From JAEVLT01 sp044598425 (GTDB taxonomy: Bacteria; Bacillota; Bacilli; Bacillales; Cytobacillaceae): DNA of 64,000 nucleotides. Shown piece by piece: positions 1 through 8,680 of the stretch (position 1 is the first letter of the stretch; each line of letters opens with the position of its first letter). The stretch covers positions 3,286,001-3,350,000 of the forward strand of contig CP172536.1 in NCBI GenBank assembly GCA_044598425.1, written 5' to 3'. The position numbers were made by a program, and so were the translations under genes. The notes under the pieces are model-generated. The model made no database searches, was not told where the DNA came from, and was given only the letters and a program-made list of their open reading frames with translations.

Positions 1-33
1 CGATTCACCATTCTTTCTTGTGAGCACTAACAT
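1..33 (-). CDS. csrA: Carbon storage regulator CsrA (N-terminal fragment)
   Basis: Only the first 11 codons are in the window; they read MLVLTRKNGES, the standard CsrA N-terminus. The gene runs off the left edge. A ribosome site AAAGGATGA lies just upstream and overlaps the fliW stop, so the two genes are tightly coupled. In Bacillus, CsrA represses translation of flagellin mRNA and is held inactive by FliW, which is consistent with this order. The rest of the protein cannot be checked here. Confidence 0.9.
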   Translation of the reverse strand, partial: MLVLTRKNGES

Positions 34-39
34 GTAAAA

Positions 40-465
40 TCATCCTTTCTGGAAAATCGGATGTTTCGTATTATAGGAACAATTGTTTAAAATGACTTGC
101 TTTGCTTTTCGATTGGCTATATTAATTACGATTGGTGCCTGCAGATTGGCAGTTGTTTTTTCAAAAGGGTCAGCCACCGTTAAAATCACATACACCACTA
201 CTTCTTTCTCCGTTTTCAATTCAAGTTCTTCTACAACCGGATCTTCAAGTTTAAAATCATACTCTTTGAAAAAAATAAACGGGTTGGCCACTAAAAACGC
301 AAGCTGTGGAGAAGCAATCGATTGCAGCACCGAAAAAGTTCCATCTTCGGACAAAGGCAAGATCACGAATTCTTTCTCATCTAAAAACCCCGGAATTCCT
401 TTTTCAAAAAAAAGAATATCTTCATTATCTATTTCGATTTCCCCATGATATTTCGTTTGGATCAT
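40..465 (-). CDS. fliW: Flagellar assembly factor FliW
   Basis: This 141-residue protein has the usual FliW length and starts MIQTKYHGEIEID, followed by the family-typical stretch FFEKGIPGFLDEKEFV. FliW binds free flagellin in the cytoplasm and also binds and inhibits CsrA, so flagellin level feeds back on its own translation. It sits between yviE and csrA as in B. subtilis, with 15 bp to yviE upstream and 6 bp to csrA downstream. Recognition is from sequence resemblance and synteny. Confidence 0.95.
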   Translation of the reverse strand: MIQTKYHGEIEIDNEDILFFEKGIPGFLDEKEFVILPLSEDGTFSVLQSIASPQLAFLVANPFIFFKEYDFKLEDPVVEELELKTEKEVVVYVILTVADPFEKTTANLQAPIVINIANRKAKQVILNNCSYNTKHPIFQKG

Positions 466-480
466 TCTTCCATCATTCCT

Positions 481-1071
481 TTATATAGTTTGCTCATAAT
501 TGATCCCAACAAACTTTAAGTTAACAAAGTCAATCTTTAACGACGGGTATTGTTTTAAATTCACCGTTACTATTCCTGGGGTATACTGGATGGTCGGCTT
601 ATTTTGTTTACTTTCAATCACCGGTTTATTGACCTTCCAATTAATATCTACCTTGCCCGGATCATAATTGATTCGCACACTGCCAGCAGAAGGAACCCAT
701 CCGATGCCAAATTCATGTTCAGGCAGCAGCTTGTGCTGCTTCGCAAGCTCAGCAAGCGGATTGCCGCCAGTTTCAATTTTCATTAGCGCCTCGCCCTCTT
801 GAACGCGGCGGGCGATTCCCGAGAGTAAGTCTTGGCGCCCTTGCCGTGCGGATTCTGCTGTTCTCTGAAAAATACTTTTGAGATCAACGTCCGCCCTTGC
901 TTTTGTTTGGTCGATCGTTAACTTCGATGGTATACGTTCAATTTGCATATTGGCTGGGGGCTGTTCAATGCTTAAATCTGCAGGAGGTTGTTCAATTGTT
1001 TGAACAGCCGGAGTGGTTCGGATCGCGATCTCGGCCTTCGTCGACTGCAAGCGAATCTGTGGAAAATTCAT
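481..1071 (-). CDS. yviE: YviE-like flagellar-operon protein (DUF6470)
   Basis: This 196-residue protein begins MNFPQIRLQSTKAEIAI and has repeated short beta-type segments in its N-terminal third (IEQPPADLSIEQPPANMQIE). The matching protein in B. subtilis is YviE, between flgL and fliW, whose molecular role is not established. There is no signal peptide or membrane segment. A hairpin-T-tract element separates it from flgL, so it may be transcribed partly by read-through. Identification rests on position and N-terminal resemblance. Confidence 0.85.
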   Translation of the reverse strand: MNFPQIRLQSTKAEIAIRTTPAVQTIEQPPADLSIEQPPANMQIERIPSKLTIDQTKARADVDLKSIFQRTAESARQGRQDLLSGIARRVQEGEALMKIETGGNPLAELAKQHKLLPEHEFGIGWVPSAGSVRINYDPGKVDINWKVNKPVIESKQNKPTIQYTPGIVTVNLKQYPSLKIDFVNLKFVGINYEQTI

Positions 1072-1095
1072 CTGAATGCCACCTCTCTTTCAGTA

Positions 1096-1126
1096 AAAAA
1101 AGCTATTCTATTTTGAATAGCTTTTT
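1096..1126 (-). terminator. Hairpin with T-tract between flgL and yviE
   Basis: Read on the minus strand, a stem of about 12 bp (AAAAAGCTATTC with its complement) is followed by a run of T. It overlaps the flgL stop codon. It lies inside the flagellar operon, so it probably lowers rather than ends transcription into yviE-fliW-csrA. Confidence 0.7.
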
Positions 1127-2015
1127 ATCGTAAAAAGTCCAATAGTGTCGGCTGGATAATCCGCGCCCCGACACTCAAGGCTGCCCGCTGAACACTTTCC
1201 TGCGTTATCAAATTGGTGATGACTTCTTCAATACTTGCATCTTCATTATCGGACAGTACTTTAGTAGCCAACACTTCTTGCTGGTCAATCCGATTTTCGA
1301 CCATATCCAAACGATTGGAACGCGCACCAAGTTCCGACCGTTCTGCATTCATTGTAACCATCACTTTATCAAGGTCAGCAAGTGAAGTGTCCAACTTATC
1401 AGGAGTATTATCTTCAAGCGCTTTTTGAATGCCGCTAACAACATCAAACAATTGCTGACTAAATACATTTGCGGGATTGACATTCGCCTTAAGCAAAACG
1501 CCTCTAGAAACTTCAACTGTATAGTCATTAATTGCAGGGTCTGTTAAATTAGCAGCAACGGTCGGCGGGTTTTCAATTTTAACAGGGGGATTTTTCACAT
1601 CCGTTCCATGAAAAATATATCTGCCGGCTACTTGTGTATTTGCTGTTTTCACCAAATCCTGCTTTAATTGGTCTACTTCTACGGCAATTGCTTTGCGATC
1701 TTCCGGGGTAATGGTGTCATTTTTCCCTTGAACGACAAGTTCGCGAATCCGCTGCAGCGCGCTGTTTGCCTGCTCCATCCCTGCTTCGGAGTTATCCATC
1801 CACAAATGCAATTCAGACAAATTTCTCTTATATTGCTCAACCCCTGTCAAATCAGAGCGGTAGTACATTCCTTTCATTGCAACTACCGGGTCATCGGATG
1901 GCTTCGTAATTTTTTTACCAGTTGACAGCTGGTCTTGGAGTTTCCCCATTCTTGAATAGCTGTTGCTTATATTTTGAAGCGAATTCGCCGCCAACATTGA
2001 TTGAGTTATCCGCAT
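1125..2015 (-). CDS. flgL: Flagellar hook-associated protein 3, FlgL
   Basis: FlgL is the second junction protein between hook and filament and is exported through the flagellar type III apparatus. The chosen ATG gives 296 residues starting MRITQSMLAANSLQNI, the usual flagellin-type N-terminal helix; the C-terminus is similarly helical (ESVQRAALSVGARIIQPTLL). A GTG three codons upstream is also open. The ATG has the better ribosome site, AGGTGA five bases upstream, and the conventional N-terminus. The site overlaps the flgK stop, so the two are translationally coupled. Confidence 0.95.
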   Translation of the reverse strand: MRITQSMLAANSLQNISNSYSRMGKLQDQLSTGKKITKPSDDPVVAMKGMYYRSDLTGVEQYKRNLSELHLWMDNSEAGMEQANSALQRIRELVVQGKNDTITPEDRKAIAVEVDQLKQDLVKTANTQVAGRYIFHGTDVKNPPVKIENPPTVAANLTDPAINDYTVEVSRGVLLKANVNPANVFSQQLFDVVSGIQKALEDNTPDKLDTSLADLDKVMVTMNAERSELGARSNRLDMVENRIDQQEVLATKVLSDNEDASIEEVITNLITQESVQRAALSVGARIIQPTLLDFLR

Positions 2016-2024
2016 TTCGTTCAC

Positions 2025-3569
2025 CTATCTTCCGCCGGTTCCCATACCGTTAATAATTTTGTCAAGCAATTCATCCTGTATGGTGATCATTCTCGATGAG
2101 GCATTATAAGCTTGCTGGAATTGAATCATATTCGTCATTTCTTCATCAAGTGAAACAGAGCTGACCGACTGGCGTTTTTGATCGACCGACTGCTGCAGGG
2201 CTTTACTGTTAGTCGTAAGCCGCGTGGCTTCCTGTGAAAGAACCCCCATGCCGCCGATTACATTTTGATAATAGTTGCGGAAATCCGCCTGTTCATTGTT
2301 TTGGCCATAGTCAAACTGCTGATTGATGACATCCGCTAACGCACGAGCATTGGATGCATCACCAAGTGTAGCATTGGCAGGATCTGCTCCGCTTGCAGTT
2401 GCAATGTTGTCAAGACTATCTTTTATGGATTGCGAAACAACGATCCTGCTTGCATAACCCTGCCTTAAATCTATACCATTTGCATCAGAGAAAAATGGAA
2501 TGGCATCATTTTTACCAGCAGCAATTTCATTCGGGCTCAATCCCGATGCATGCACATCATTAAATTGCTTCGCAAACGTATAGGCCATATTGTCCAATTC
2601 ATTCAGCATATCCGGGTAAAGGCCGGTTGCCTTGCCACCCATTTCATACCCATATGATTCGATTAAAGCCTTTAATTTCCCCGATGAATTCATTTTTGAA
2701 AAATCGATGATTTGCGCCCCTACAGAAATCGTGTTGACCGCATCGTCAACACCTTTATAGTTTACATTCAGCTTATTGGGGCCGGCGACACTTAACAGGA
2801 CACCTAAATCTGAGCCGTTATCATCGACAAGTTTTATTTCCGCTTTACCTTCAGCCTTTGCGTCCGTGTTGCCCCCAGACTTAACATAATCCACCTTGAT
2901 GTTTACAAGAGATGACAACTGGTCAATCAGTCTGTCCCGCTCATCATATAAATCATTCGGCAGCATCCCATGCGGCTCCACGCTACCAATCTGCTTGTTA
3001 ATTTGGTCCAGCTGATAAACAACAGAATTGATTTCTTTTACCGTAACATCGACCTGATCCTTTTGATCTCTTTTTACAGCCGACAAAGAATTGGACAGAT
3101 AATGAAACGTATCCGCAACGGCTTCCCCACGCTGGCGGACAACCGACCGGGCACCAGCATTCGTCGGATCGACTGCCAGATCCTGCAGTGACTGCCAAAA
3201 CTGATCCATCACCGTCGATAAACCCGAATCAGACGGCTCATTCATAATGCTCTCCATTTTGCTCAAAGCATCCGAACGCGTCTGCCAATAGCCCAATTTA
3301 TTATTTTCCCCGCGATACTGCACATCGAGAAAACTTTCACGGATCCGCTGCACCGATTCCGCTTTAACACCTGTTCCCATCTGTCCCGGCAGCTGCGGCA
3401 TATTCATGCCTACTCCTGGATACGGCTCCGTTTGCGCAAAATTAACCCGCTGCCTTGAATATCCCGGCGTACTCGCGTTGGCCACGTTCTGGCCCGTTGT
3501 ATATAAAGCGCTCTGCTGCGTAAACATCCCGCGCCGCGCTGTTTCTAATCCCATAAAGGTCGAACGCAT
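2025..3569 (-). CDS. flgK: Flagellar hook-associated protein 1, FlgK
   Basis: FlgK forms the first ring of the hook-filament junction. The 514-residue protein begins MRSTFMGLETARRGMFTQQS and has the rod-hook family signature ALYTTGQNVANASTPGYSRQ near residue 22. It ends with the matching C-terminal helix (EEMTNMIQFQQAYNASSRM). Length is typical for Bacilli. It follows flgN by 17 bp and abuts flgL. Confidence 0.97.
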   Translation of the reverse strand: MRSTFMGLETARRGMFTQQSALYTTGQNVANASTPGYSRQRVNFAQTEPYPGVGMNMPQLPGQMGTGVKAESVQRIRESFLDVQYRGENNKLGYWQTRSDALSKMESIMNEPSDSGLSTVMDQFWQSLQDLAVDPTNAGARSVVRQRGEAVADTFHYLSNSLSAVKRDQKDQVDVTVKEINSVVYQLDQINKQIGSVEPHGMLPNDLYDERDRLIDQLSSLVNIKVDYVKSGGNTDAKAEGKAEIKLVDDNGSDLGVLLSVAGPNKLNVNYKGVDDAVNTISVGAQIIDFSKMNSSGKLKALIESYGYEMGGKATGLYPDMLNELDNMAYTFAKQFNDVHASGLSPNEIAAGKNDAIPFFSDANGIDLRQGYASRIVVSQSIKDSLDNIATASGADPANATLGDASNARALADVINQQFDYGQNNEQADFRNYYQNVIGGMGVLSQEATRLTTNSKALQQSVDQKRQSVSSVSLDEEMTNMIQFQQAYNASSRMITIQDELLDKIINGMGTGGR

Positions 3570-3586
3570 AATCGTTCCTCCAAATT

Positions 3587-4063
3587 TTAAGCTTTTCGAT
3601 TAAAAAAACCCGTTGATCCCGACTTGTTCGTCTGAGTTGATGGTCCATAGTTAAACTTCTCCGGCTGAGGCGCTACTAAATTCAAAGAAAGGTTCACAAA
3701 CTGGAGCGACTGATAAATCATCTTTTGGTTTAAGTCGTTTCGTTGCCGAATTTGCACAATCACATCCAGCAGCTCCGAGCGAAGGCGGTCAAGCGTCAGC
3801 CAGTCTGCGCCTTCTATTGCGTTTAAACAATCAGATATCGATGGCTGATCCACTCCTGGAACGAGAGCTGCAGCAAGCTGTTGCCGTTCATGCTCCAATT
3901 GGTTGATAACTGCAATGTGCGCCTGCTCGTCTTTCAAAGTTAAATTAAGGGCATCCATGTCACCAATTTTCACGATGTCAGTCTTTTTAACAACCAGCTC
4001 ATAAAGACTTCTATGCAATTTTAAAAGCTTTTCCATCGTACTAATTAATTTTTGCTGTGACAT
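3587..4063 (-). CDS. flgN: FlgN-type flagellar chaperone (YvyG)
   Basis: This 158-residue, largely helical protein begins MSQQKLISTMEKLLKLHRSL. It lies between flgM and flgK, where B. subtilis has yvyG, a FlgN-family export chaperone for the hook-junction proteins FlgK and FlgL. The central region, rich in Leu, Glu and Gln, fits the helical-hairpin chaperone fold. It has no secretion signal. The C-terminal tail (KFNYGPSTQTNKSG) looks unstructured. Confidence 0.9.
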   Translation of the reverse strand: MSQQKLISTMEKLLKLHRSLYELVVKKTDIVKIGDMDALNLTLKDEQAHIAVINQLEHERQQLAAALVPGVDQPSISDCLNAIEGADWLTLDRLRSELLDVIVQIRQRNDLNQKMIYQSLQFVNLSLNLVAPQPEKFNYGPSTQTNKSGSTGFFNRKA

Positions 4064-4101
4064 GTGGTCCCTCTAGCCCCTTTGCCGAAAAAATTTTATA
4101 G

Positions 4102-4368
4102 TTACTGATTTGTATAAAAATCCACGATGCTTTTCGCCACTTTTTGCGGATCAATTTTATAAATGCCTTTTTCCACCTGGTTTTTCAGCTCTTCCACTTT
4201 TGCTTGACGCTCAGCTGGCAGTTGAGAAATTTGCTGCATTTCTTTCGCGGTTGAAGAGATTTCAACACGATCTACCTGCTTTGGAACCATCTTTCCAGAT
4301 TGATCCATTTTATTCATTTGCCGTTTATACGGATTAATTCCATGTGAACCAAAAGGATTAATTTTCAT
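4102..4368 (-). CDS. flgM: Anti-sigma-D factor FlgM
   Basis: FlgM binds the flagellar sigma factor SigD until the hook-basal body is complete. The 88-residue protein begins MKINPFGSHGINPYKRQ and has the C-terminal SigD-binding helices (DRVEISSTAKEMQQI and VEELKNQVEKGIYKI). Length and sequence match the family. A close match to a SigD promoter overlaps the end of yvyF immediately upstream, as in B. subtilis, giving autoregulation of the operon. Confidence 0.96.
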   Translation of the reverse strand: MKINPFGSHGINPYKRQMNKMDQSGKMVPKQVDRVEISSTAKEMQQISQLPAERQAKVEELKNQVEKGIYKIDPQKVAKSIVDFYTNQ

Positions 4369-4412
4369 CTTTCATCCCCCACTTTCATCCCGATCGTCGT
4401 TCTCTATTCCTA

Positions 4413-4439
4413 TTATCGGATAAAAGCTCGCACTCTTTA
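4413..4439 (-). promoter_or_regulatory. Sigma-D promoter for flgM-flgN-flgK-flgL
   Basis: On the minus strand the sequence reads TAAA-N15-TCCGATAA. The B. subtilis SigD consensus is TAAA-N15-GCCGATAT, so the -35 is exact, the spacing is exact and the -10 matches six of eight. It overlaps the yvyF stop codon and lies about 45 bp upstream of the flgM start. Confidence 0.85.
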
Positions 4440-4847
4440 GTCTTTCGCTGAATAATAGGTTGCTTTTTCTCTTTTTAGGAGTTCCTGCTTGCGTTTTTCC
4501 TCTGATTGGAAAATTTTCAGGTCTTCACGCAGGTCGTTCGTACATTTTTGACAAAGTTTCCCCGTACGGATAATCCGGCCGCATTTATCGCAAGGATATC
4601 CTAGATTTGGAAAATCAGCTAACAGAATACGCCCTTTTTTAATAAACTTAAGGATTGTTTCCTCTTTCACGCCTGTTTGGGTAACGACTTGATCAATCGT
4701 AGCCGCGCGATTTTCCCGTTTCCGCATAAACTTATAGACGGTATTGTAATCTTCTTCTTCTTGTTTCCAGCATTTTTGACACACATCACGAAAGTTATTT
4801 TTCAAAAAAATCTCATTGCAATTTGGACAATTAATCAGTTCTTCCAT
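4437..4847 (-). CDS. yvyF: YvyF flagellar-operon zinc-binding protein
   Basis: With the chosen ATG this is a 136-residue protein starting MEELINCPNCNEIF. It has paired CxxC motifs at the N-terminus (CPNC, CQKC), a helix-turn-helix-like middle (IDQVVTQTGVKEETILKFIK) and another CxxC pair near the C-terminus (CDKCG, CQKC). This matches YvyF, encoded directly before flgM in Bacillus; its biochemical role is not established. Twenty more codons are open upstream, but this ATG has a GGGGAAG ribosome site and the conserved start. Confidence 0.9.
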   Translation of the reverse strand: MEELINCPNCNEIFLKNNFRDVCQKCWKQEEEDYNTVYKFMRKRENRAATIDQVVTQTGVKEETILKFIKKGRILLADFPNLGYPCDKCGRIIRTGKLCQKCTNDLREDLKIFQSEEKRKQELLKREKATYYSAKD

Positions 4848-4935
4848 TCCAGAGCTTCCCCCTGTGTCGAAATATGTACTTGCTTTCATTATAGCTTGAA
4901 CCATCAATGATGAAAATATAGGAATCCCTGTTCAA

Positions 4936-4968
4936 AGAAAAAAATCCCCCTAACCTAGGAGGATTCGG
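4936..4968 (-). terminator. Intrinsic terminator after the coiled-coil gene
   Basis: On the minus strand, AATCCTCC and GGGGGATT form a stem with a seven-base loop, followed by seven T residues. It ends transcription from the comF side before yvyF. Confidence 0.8.
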
Positions 4969-4997
4969 TTGATAGAATATGATTTATCGTTCACAAA

Positions 4998-5333
4998 TTA
5001 GGGAATGAACAATTTTTCAATCCGATTAACCTTCATATCCGTTTTTGTTTGCTTCTCAGCGATATAATCAACGTCAAATTTAAATGAAAGTAAAATATCA
5101 GTATGGGAATTGACTACCTTTTCAATTCGATCAACCTTATCTTTCACTTGATTTAACTCATCTTTCACTTGATTTAACTCATTTTTCGCTTGAGTCAACT
5201 CATTTTTCGCTTGAGTCAACTCATCTTTCACCTGGCTTAACTCATTCCTGACTTGGCTTATTTCATTCATAACTTCTTTTTTCGAGTCTTTTACCTCTTG
5301 CAAAATCACTTGAAACATTTCGTTTTGATCCAC
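4998..5333 (-). CDS. Heptad-repeat coiled-coil protein of unknown function
   Basis: This 111-residue hypothetical starts at a GTG with a strong AAAGGAG site nine bases upstream. Residues 27-68 are back-to-back seven-residue repeats of the form QVKDEL(N/S/T), a near-ideal coiled coil. The C-terminal third (VDRIEKVVNSHTDILLSFKFD) continues helical. There is no signal, membrane segment or catalytic motif. It lies between comFC and the flagellar operon and has its own terminator. A role as an oligomerising scaffold is only a guess; I do not recognise a named family. Confidence 0.75.
   Translation of the reverse strand: MDQNEMFQVILQEVKDSKKEVMNEISQVRNELSQVKDELTQAKNELTQAKNELNQVKDELNQVKDKVDRIEKVVNSHTDILLSFKFDVDYIAEKQTKTDMKVNRIEKLFIP
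5130..5255. repeat. 21-bp tandem repeat encoding heptads
   Basis: Six to seven copies of a 21-bp unit, some of them exact neighbours, encode the QVKDELN-type heptads of the coiled-coil gene. The near identity at DNA level suggests recent copy-number change in frame. Confidence 0.85.
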
Positions 5334-5414
5334 TGATCACATCTCCTTTAAATAGATTTTTCCGTCATCTAGTATCTCTATTTTACCATTGCTTGCCCTC
5401 AGCATCACCCCCTT

Positions 5415-6110
5415 TTATCTGGCAATTGTCAGTGACTGGAACGCTATTGCACCCGCTTGTTTTAAAAGCTTTGCTGCATGCCGGAGCGTTGAGCCGGTTG
5501 TATAAATATCATCAACCAATACGATGGTTTGCCCGCTTAAGTCAAGATCATCCGAAATCTGAAAAACTTGCGGAAGGTGAATTCGATCACGGCGCGATTT
5601 TTTCGATTGTTTTTCGGAGTGAATGCGGGTTAAAAGGGATTCGGGTGTGCAGCCAGCTTCAATTATCAAAGCTTCCGCCTGATTAAAACCGCGTTCATAC
5701 AACCGCTCATTGCTAAGCGGAATCGGAACGAGCTGATCAAAGGGCATCAGATCAAACTGCGATTTTATCCGCTCTTGAAACACTTTGGCCAGAACATAAT
5801 CACCACGGAATTTAAACCTCGCAATAACTTCTTTTAAAAAATCGTTATACAAAAAGAGCGAAACATTCCGATCCAGCAGGCCGCTCCACTCCGGATTGTC
5901 CTCCCAGCGGAAACAGTCCAAGCATAGATCACCGCTCCGAAAACTGTTTAGTAACGGCCGACCGCAAATTCGGCAGCTTTCTCCAGTGATTTTTTCAAAC
6001 TTGCGCTCACAATTCGGGCAAACGAGCTGTTCCTTTTCTTTTGAAAAAATTGTCGTCCAGCTGACCGGCGTGAAAATGATTTCATGACAAATAAGACAGC
6101 GTGGATTCAT
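5415..6110 (-). CDS. comFC: ComF-family phosphoribosyltransferase-like protein ComFC
   Basis: The 231-residue protein has an N-terminal zinc region with four CxxC pairs (CLIC, CPNC, CRIC, CLDC). A C-terminal phosphoribosyltransferase fold follows, with the PRPP loop VLVDDIYTTGSTL near residue 200. ComFC acts with the ComFA helicase in taking up single-stranded DNA during natural transformation. It overlaps comFA by four bases (ATGA), so the two are translationally coupled. Length and motifs are normal for the family. Confidence 0.95.
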   Translation of the reverse strand: MNPRCLICHEIIFTPVSWTTIFSKEKEQLVCPNCERKFEKITGESCRICGRPLLNSFRSGDLCLDCFRWEDNPEWSGLLDRNVSLFLYNDFLKEVIARFKFRGDYVLAKVFQERIKSQFDLMPFDQLVPIPLSNERLYERGFNQAEALIIEAGCTPESLLTRIHSEKQSKKSRRDRIHLPQVFQISDDLDLSGQTIVLVDDIYTTGSTLRHAAKLLKQAGAIAFQSLTIAR

Positions 6111-7561
6111 GAATCAATCAGCCCTCTCTCTCGTCCTTCTCTATTCATCGCTCCTATTTGCCTTCTCGCTTTCAGCATCGCTTCCGTTTTTCCATAGTGA
6201 AAAAAAGTAACCGTTCCATCAGGGTAGTCGGCGCTTCTCCCTGCCCGGCCGGCAATTTGCACAAGGGCGCTTTCGGTAAAAATGGCATCTTCCGCCCCAA
6301 CAACAGCAACATCGATATTTGAAAACGTCACACCGCGTTCGAGGATCGTCGTTGTCAGCAATAAAGGGATTTCCTTCGACCGCATTTTTTCTACTTTTTC
6401 CTTCCGCTTCGGATCTTCGGCATGAACAGCTTCAATGTTTGGGTTCAATTGGCGAAGGATGGGCAGCGATTTTTCCATTAGCAGAATATGAGGAAAAAAG
6501 ACGAGAGCCTGCTTTTTGGTTTGCAGTCTTTGGCAGATCCATCTTAGGACAGAAACTGGGAGTTTGCCCTTTTTTAAACGTTTTTGCCAGTTGCCGCACC
6601 ACATGAATTCGGGAACCGGGAGCGGATGACGATGGAATCGGGCTGGGATGGTTACGTATTGACGTTTTCCTTGGCGGCATTCCCGCTGCCATTTTTCACT
6701 CGGAGTAGCCGTAAGATAAATGATCGCTGAGGTTGGCTTTCTGGCCTGGGTGGCCGCATATTTTAGCGACTCGTCCATTGTGAACGGGAATGCATCGACT
6801 TCATCGATAATAATGGAGTCAAACGAGTGGTAAAATCTTAATAACTGGTGGGTAGTGGCGATGGTGAGCGGCGCATAGAGATGGCGATCTTCACTTCCTC
6901 CGTATAAAGAAGCGATCGTGATAGCTGGAAATGCCGCTTTCAGTCTTGGAGTTAACTCGAGAACGACATCTGTTCTGGGCGTGGCGATACAGATGCGTTT
7001 TTCTGCTGCCAGTCCGGCGGCGAGTCCTTGGAAAAGAATCTCTGTTTTTCCAGCGCCGCAGACCGCCCAGACAAGCATCTCAGCGTTTTGCCGGATGGCT
7101 TCCAGTACTTTGTTTGAGGCTGTTTTCTGTCCATCTGATAGCTGTCCATTCCATTTGAGGATTATTTCAGGCACGACGGGTTGCGGCGTCGGCCCATTCC
7201 AGCTGAAAAGCAATGTGCACTCGCTGATCCTCCCCATCATTAAGCATTTGCGGCAATAAAGTTCGGTTCGGCCGCAGCGCGCGCAAGGAATATCAGCAAA
7301 CCACTGCGGATCGCTATTGCCGCAGCGAACGCAAACATGCTGCTTGCCTTTTTGAATGATACCTTCTCTAACGCGGATATAGCCATTTTCATAGTGGGTT
7401 CGAATTTGTTCGTGGGGGAAAGGAAGGTCATCGAGCAGAAGTTGTTTACCGGTTAGAAATGTTTGGAGCTCCGGGGTGAATTTGAATGCTGGATTAATGG
7501 GCGGCTGGGCAACGGAACGAATTTTTCCAAAAAAAGAATTATCTTCGGGCAATTTGATCAC
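6107..7561 (-). CDS. comFA: Competence DNA-uptake helicase ComFA
   Basis: ComFA is the membrane-associated DEAD-box ATPase thought to drive transforming DNA into the cytoplasm. The 484-residue protein has a cysteine cluster at residues 77-115 (CVRC, CARC, CRKC), Walker A AVCGAGKT at 166-173, DEVD at 253-256, motif III TATPS near 287 and the C-terminal helicase motif AGRAGRS. It is normally longer at the N-terminus in some species, but all motifs are present. Its first 23 bases overlap the end of the NERD gene, so coupling is likely. Confidence 0.95.
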   Translation of the reverse strand: MIKLPEDNSFFGKIRSVAQPPINPAFKFTPELQTFLTGKQLLLDDLPFPHEQIRTHYENGYIRVREGIIQKGKQHVCVRCGNSDPQWFADIPCARCGRTELYCRKCLMMGRISECTLLFSWNGPTPQPVVPEIILKWNGQLSDGQKTASNKVLEAIRQNAEMLVWAVCGAGKTEILFQGLAAGLAAEKRICIATPRTDVVLELTPRLKAAFPAITIASLYGGSEDRHLYAPLTIATTHQLLRFYHSFDSIIIDEVDAFPFTMDESLKYAATQARKPTSAIIYLTATPSEKWQRECRQGKRQYVTIPARFHRHPLPVPEFMWCGNWQKRLKKGKLPVSVLRWICQRLQTKKQALVFFPHILLMEKSLPILRQLNPNIEAVHAEDPKRKEKVEKMRSKEIPLLLTTTILERGVTFSNIDVAVVGAEDAIFTESALVQIAGRAGRSADYPDGTVTFFHYGKTEAMLKARRQIGAMNREGRERGLIDS

Positions 7562-8522
7562 CTGGCTTAAAATAATAGATTTTTCCTTTTGTTTGGCCTG
7601 TGCTTGTAAGATTTAGCTTTGTGAGTATTTTTTGGGCGGCGTTCCTGGATGGGAGATGGAGAAAGTTTCTTAGTTCTGCATTGGTGATTGAATGATCGAT
7701 TAAAAGAAAATAGTCGTGTAAGGCATTGAGATGTGCGTCTTGGGATGTGGTTTTACAAACAGGGCAATGCCAGGACCTCGGTTTGTATTCCATGGGAAGG
7801 GCGCCGCATTTTGGGCAAATAACACCTGGCAATATTTCGTCTTTTGAAATTTTGTATACGTCAAGGATGTTGAATTGCGGCGGGGTATGATGCTTTATTA
7901 GGAGTTTGCTCAGTTTTTTCAGCGTTTTTTGATCAATGGGTGTTTGGGTATGTTGTTTTTTCGTGCTGGCAATTTTATCTGTCAGTTTGTGCGGTTTGCA
8001 GATTTTTTTTAAAACTTCATAGTTGCCCGGGTCTGTTTTTAAAATAGCGTTTGGATTGGTCATGACCACTAGGAAATCGATGGGCAGGGTTAGAGAGGTT
8101 TTGTCTTTCAGCCATTTTGTCAAGAGAGACTGCTGACGTTTTGCCTGTGAAACCGGATTTTCGTATGCTTTCTCTGTCTCCTGGTATGTTTGGATGAGCT
8201 GGTCAAAATGGCTGTCAAATCGAAGGGTGCCTTTATAATTTTTCGCTTCGATAATGAGGGCAAAATGAGCGGACAAGAGAAGAAAATCCATTTGGAAGAT
8301 AATGTTTTTGTAGGTTAAGCGTAAGCTCTGAAAGATGTAATATTCGTCATCGGGGAGAAACTTGAGATAATAGTCGAGGGATTTTTCCCCACGGTACCCT
8401 GATTGGTATTTACGCAAGTCTTCTGCAATGATTGGCCGTTTCGGATGAATGAGCGGGAGCCTCCTTAACAATATTTCATCCAGAATGGCTCTAAACGGGT
8501 ATTCGCGTTCTTTTACGATCAA
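7539..8522 (-). CDS. NERD-domain nuclease-related protein with zinc ribbon
   Basis: This 327-residue protein starts at TTG with GGAGTGA upstream. Residues about 40-150 resemble the NERD domain: a GEKSLDYYL start, then MDFLLLSAHFALIIEAKNYKG, with an acidic/lysine pattern (E-A-K) like that of restriction-endonuclease-fold enzymes. A zinc ribbon follows (CPKCGALP to CPVCKT), then a helical C-terminus. NERD proteins are predicted to act on nucleic acid. It sits between degV and comFA, where B. subtilis has no such gene, and overlaps comFA. A role in DNA uptake is inference from position only. Confidence 0.8.
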   Translation of the reverse strand: MIVKEREYPFRAILDEILLRRLPLIHPKRPIIAEDLRKYQSGYRGEKSLDYYLKFLPDDEYYIFQSLRLTYKNIIFQMDFLLLSAHFALIIEAKNYKGTLRFDSHFDQLIQTYQETEKAYENPVSQAKRQQSLLTKWLKDKTSLTLPIDFLVVMTNPNAILKTDPGNYEVLKKICKPHKLTDKIASTKKQHTQTPIDQKTLKKLSKLLIKHHTPPQFNILDVYKISKDEILPGVICPKCGALPMEYKPRSWHCPVCKTTSQDAHLNALHDYFLLIDHSITNAELRNFLHLPSRNAAQKILTKLNLTSTGQTKGKIYYFKPGDQIARR

Positions 8523-8680
8523 AATGAAATCACTCCAATCTATTTTTTATTATTAATTCTACATTTTGCGATAAAATCCTGCAATTTTGGATACGTTTTT
8601 GCAAATTTTTTTGACTTTTGATGTGCACCAGGAGCTAGATTCCACCGATAGTTTTTTATTTCAGTTCGGTGATTTTAAAA

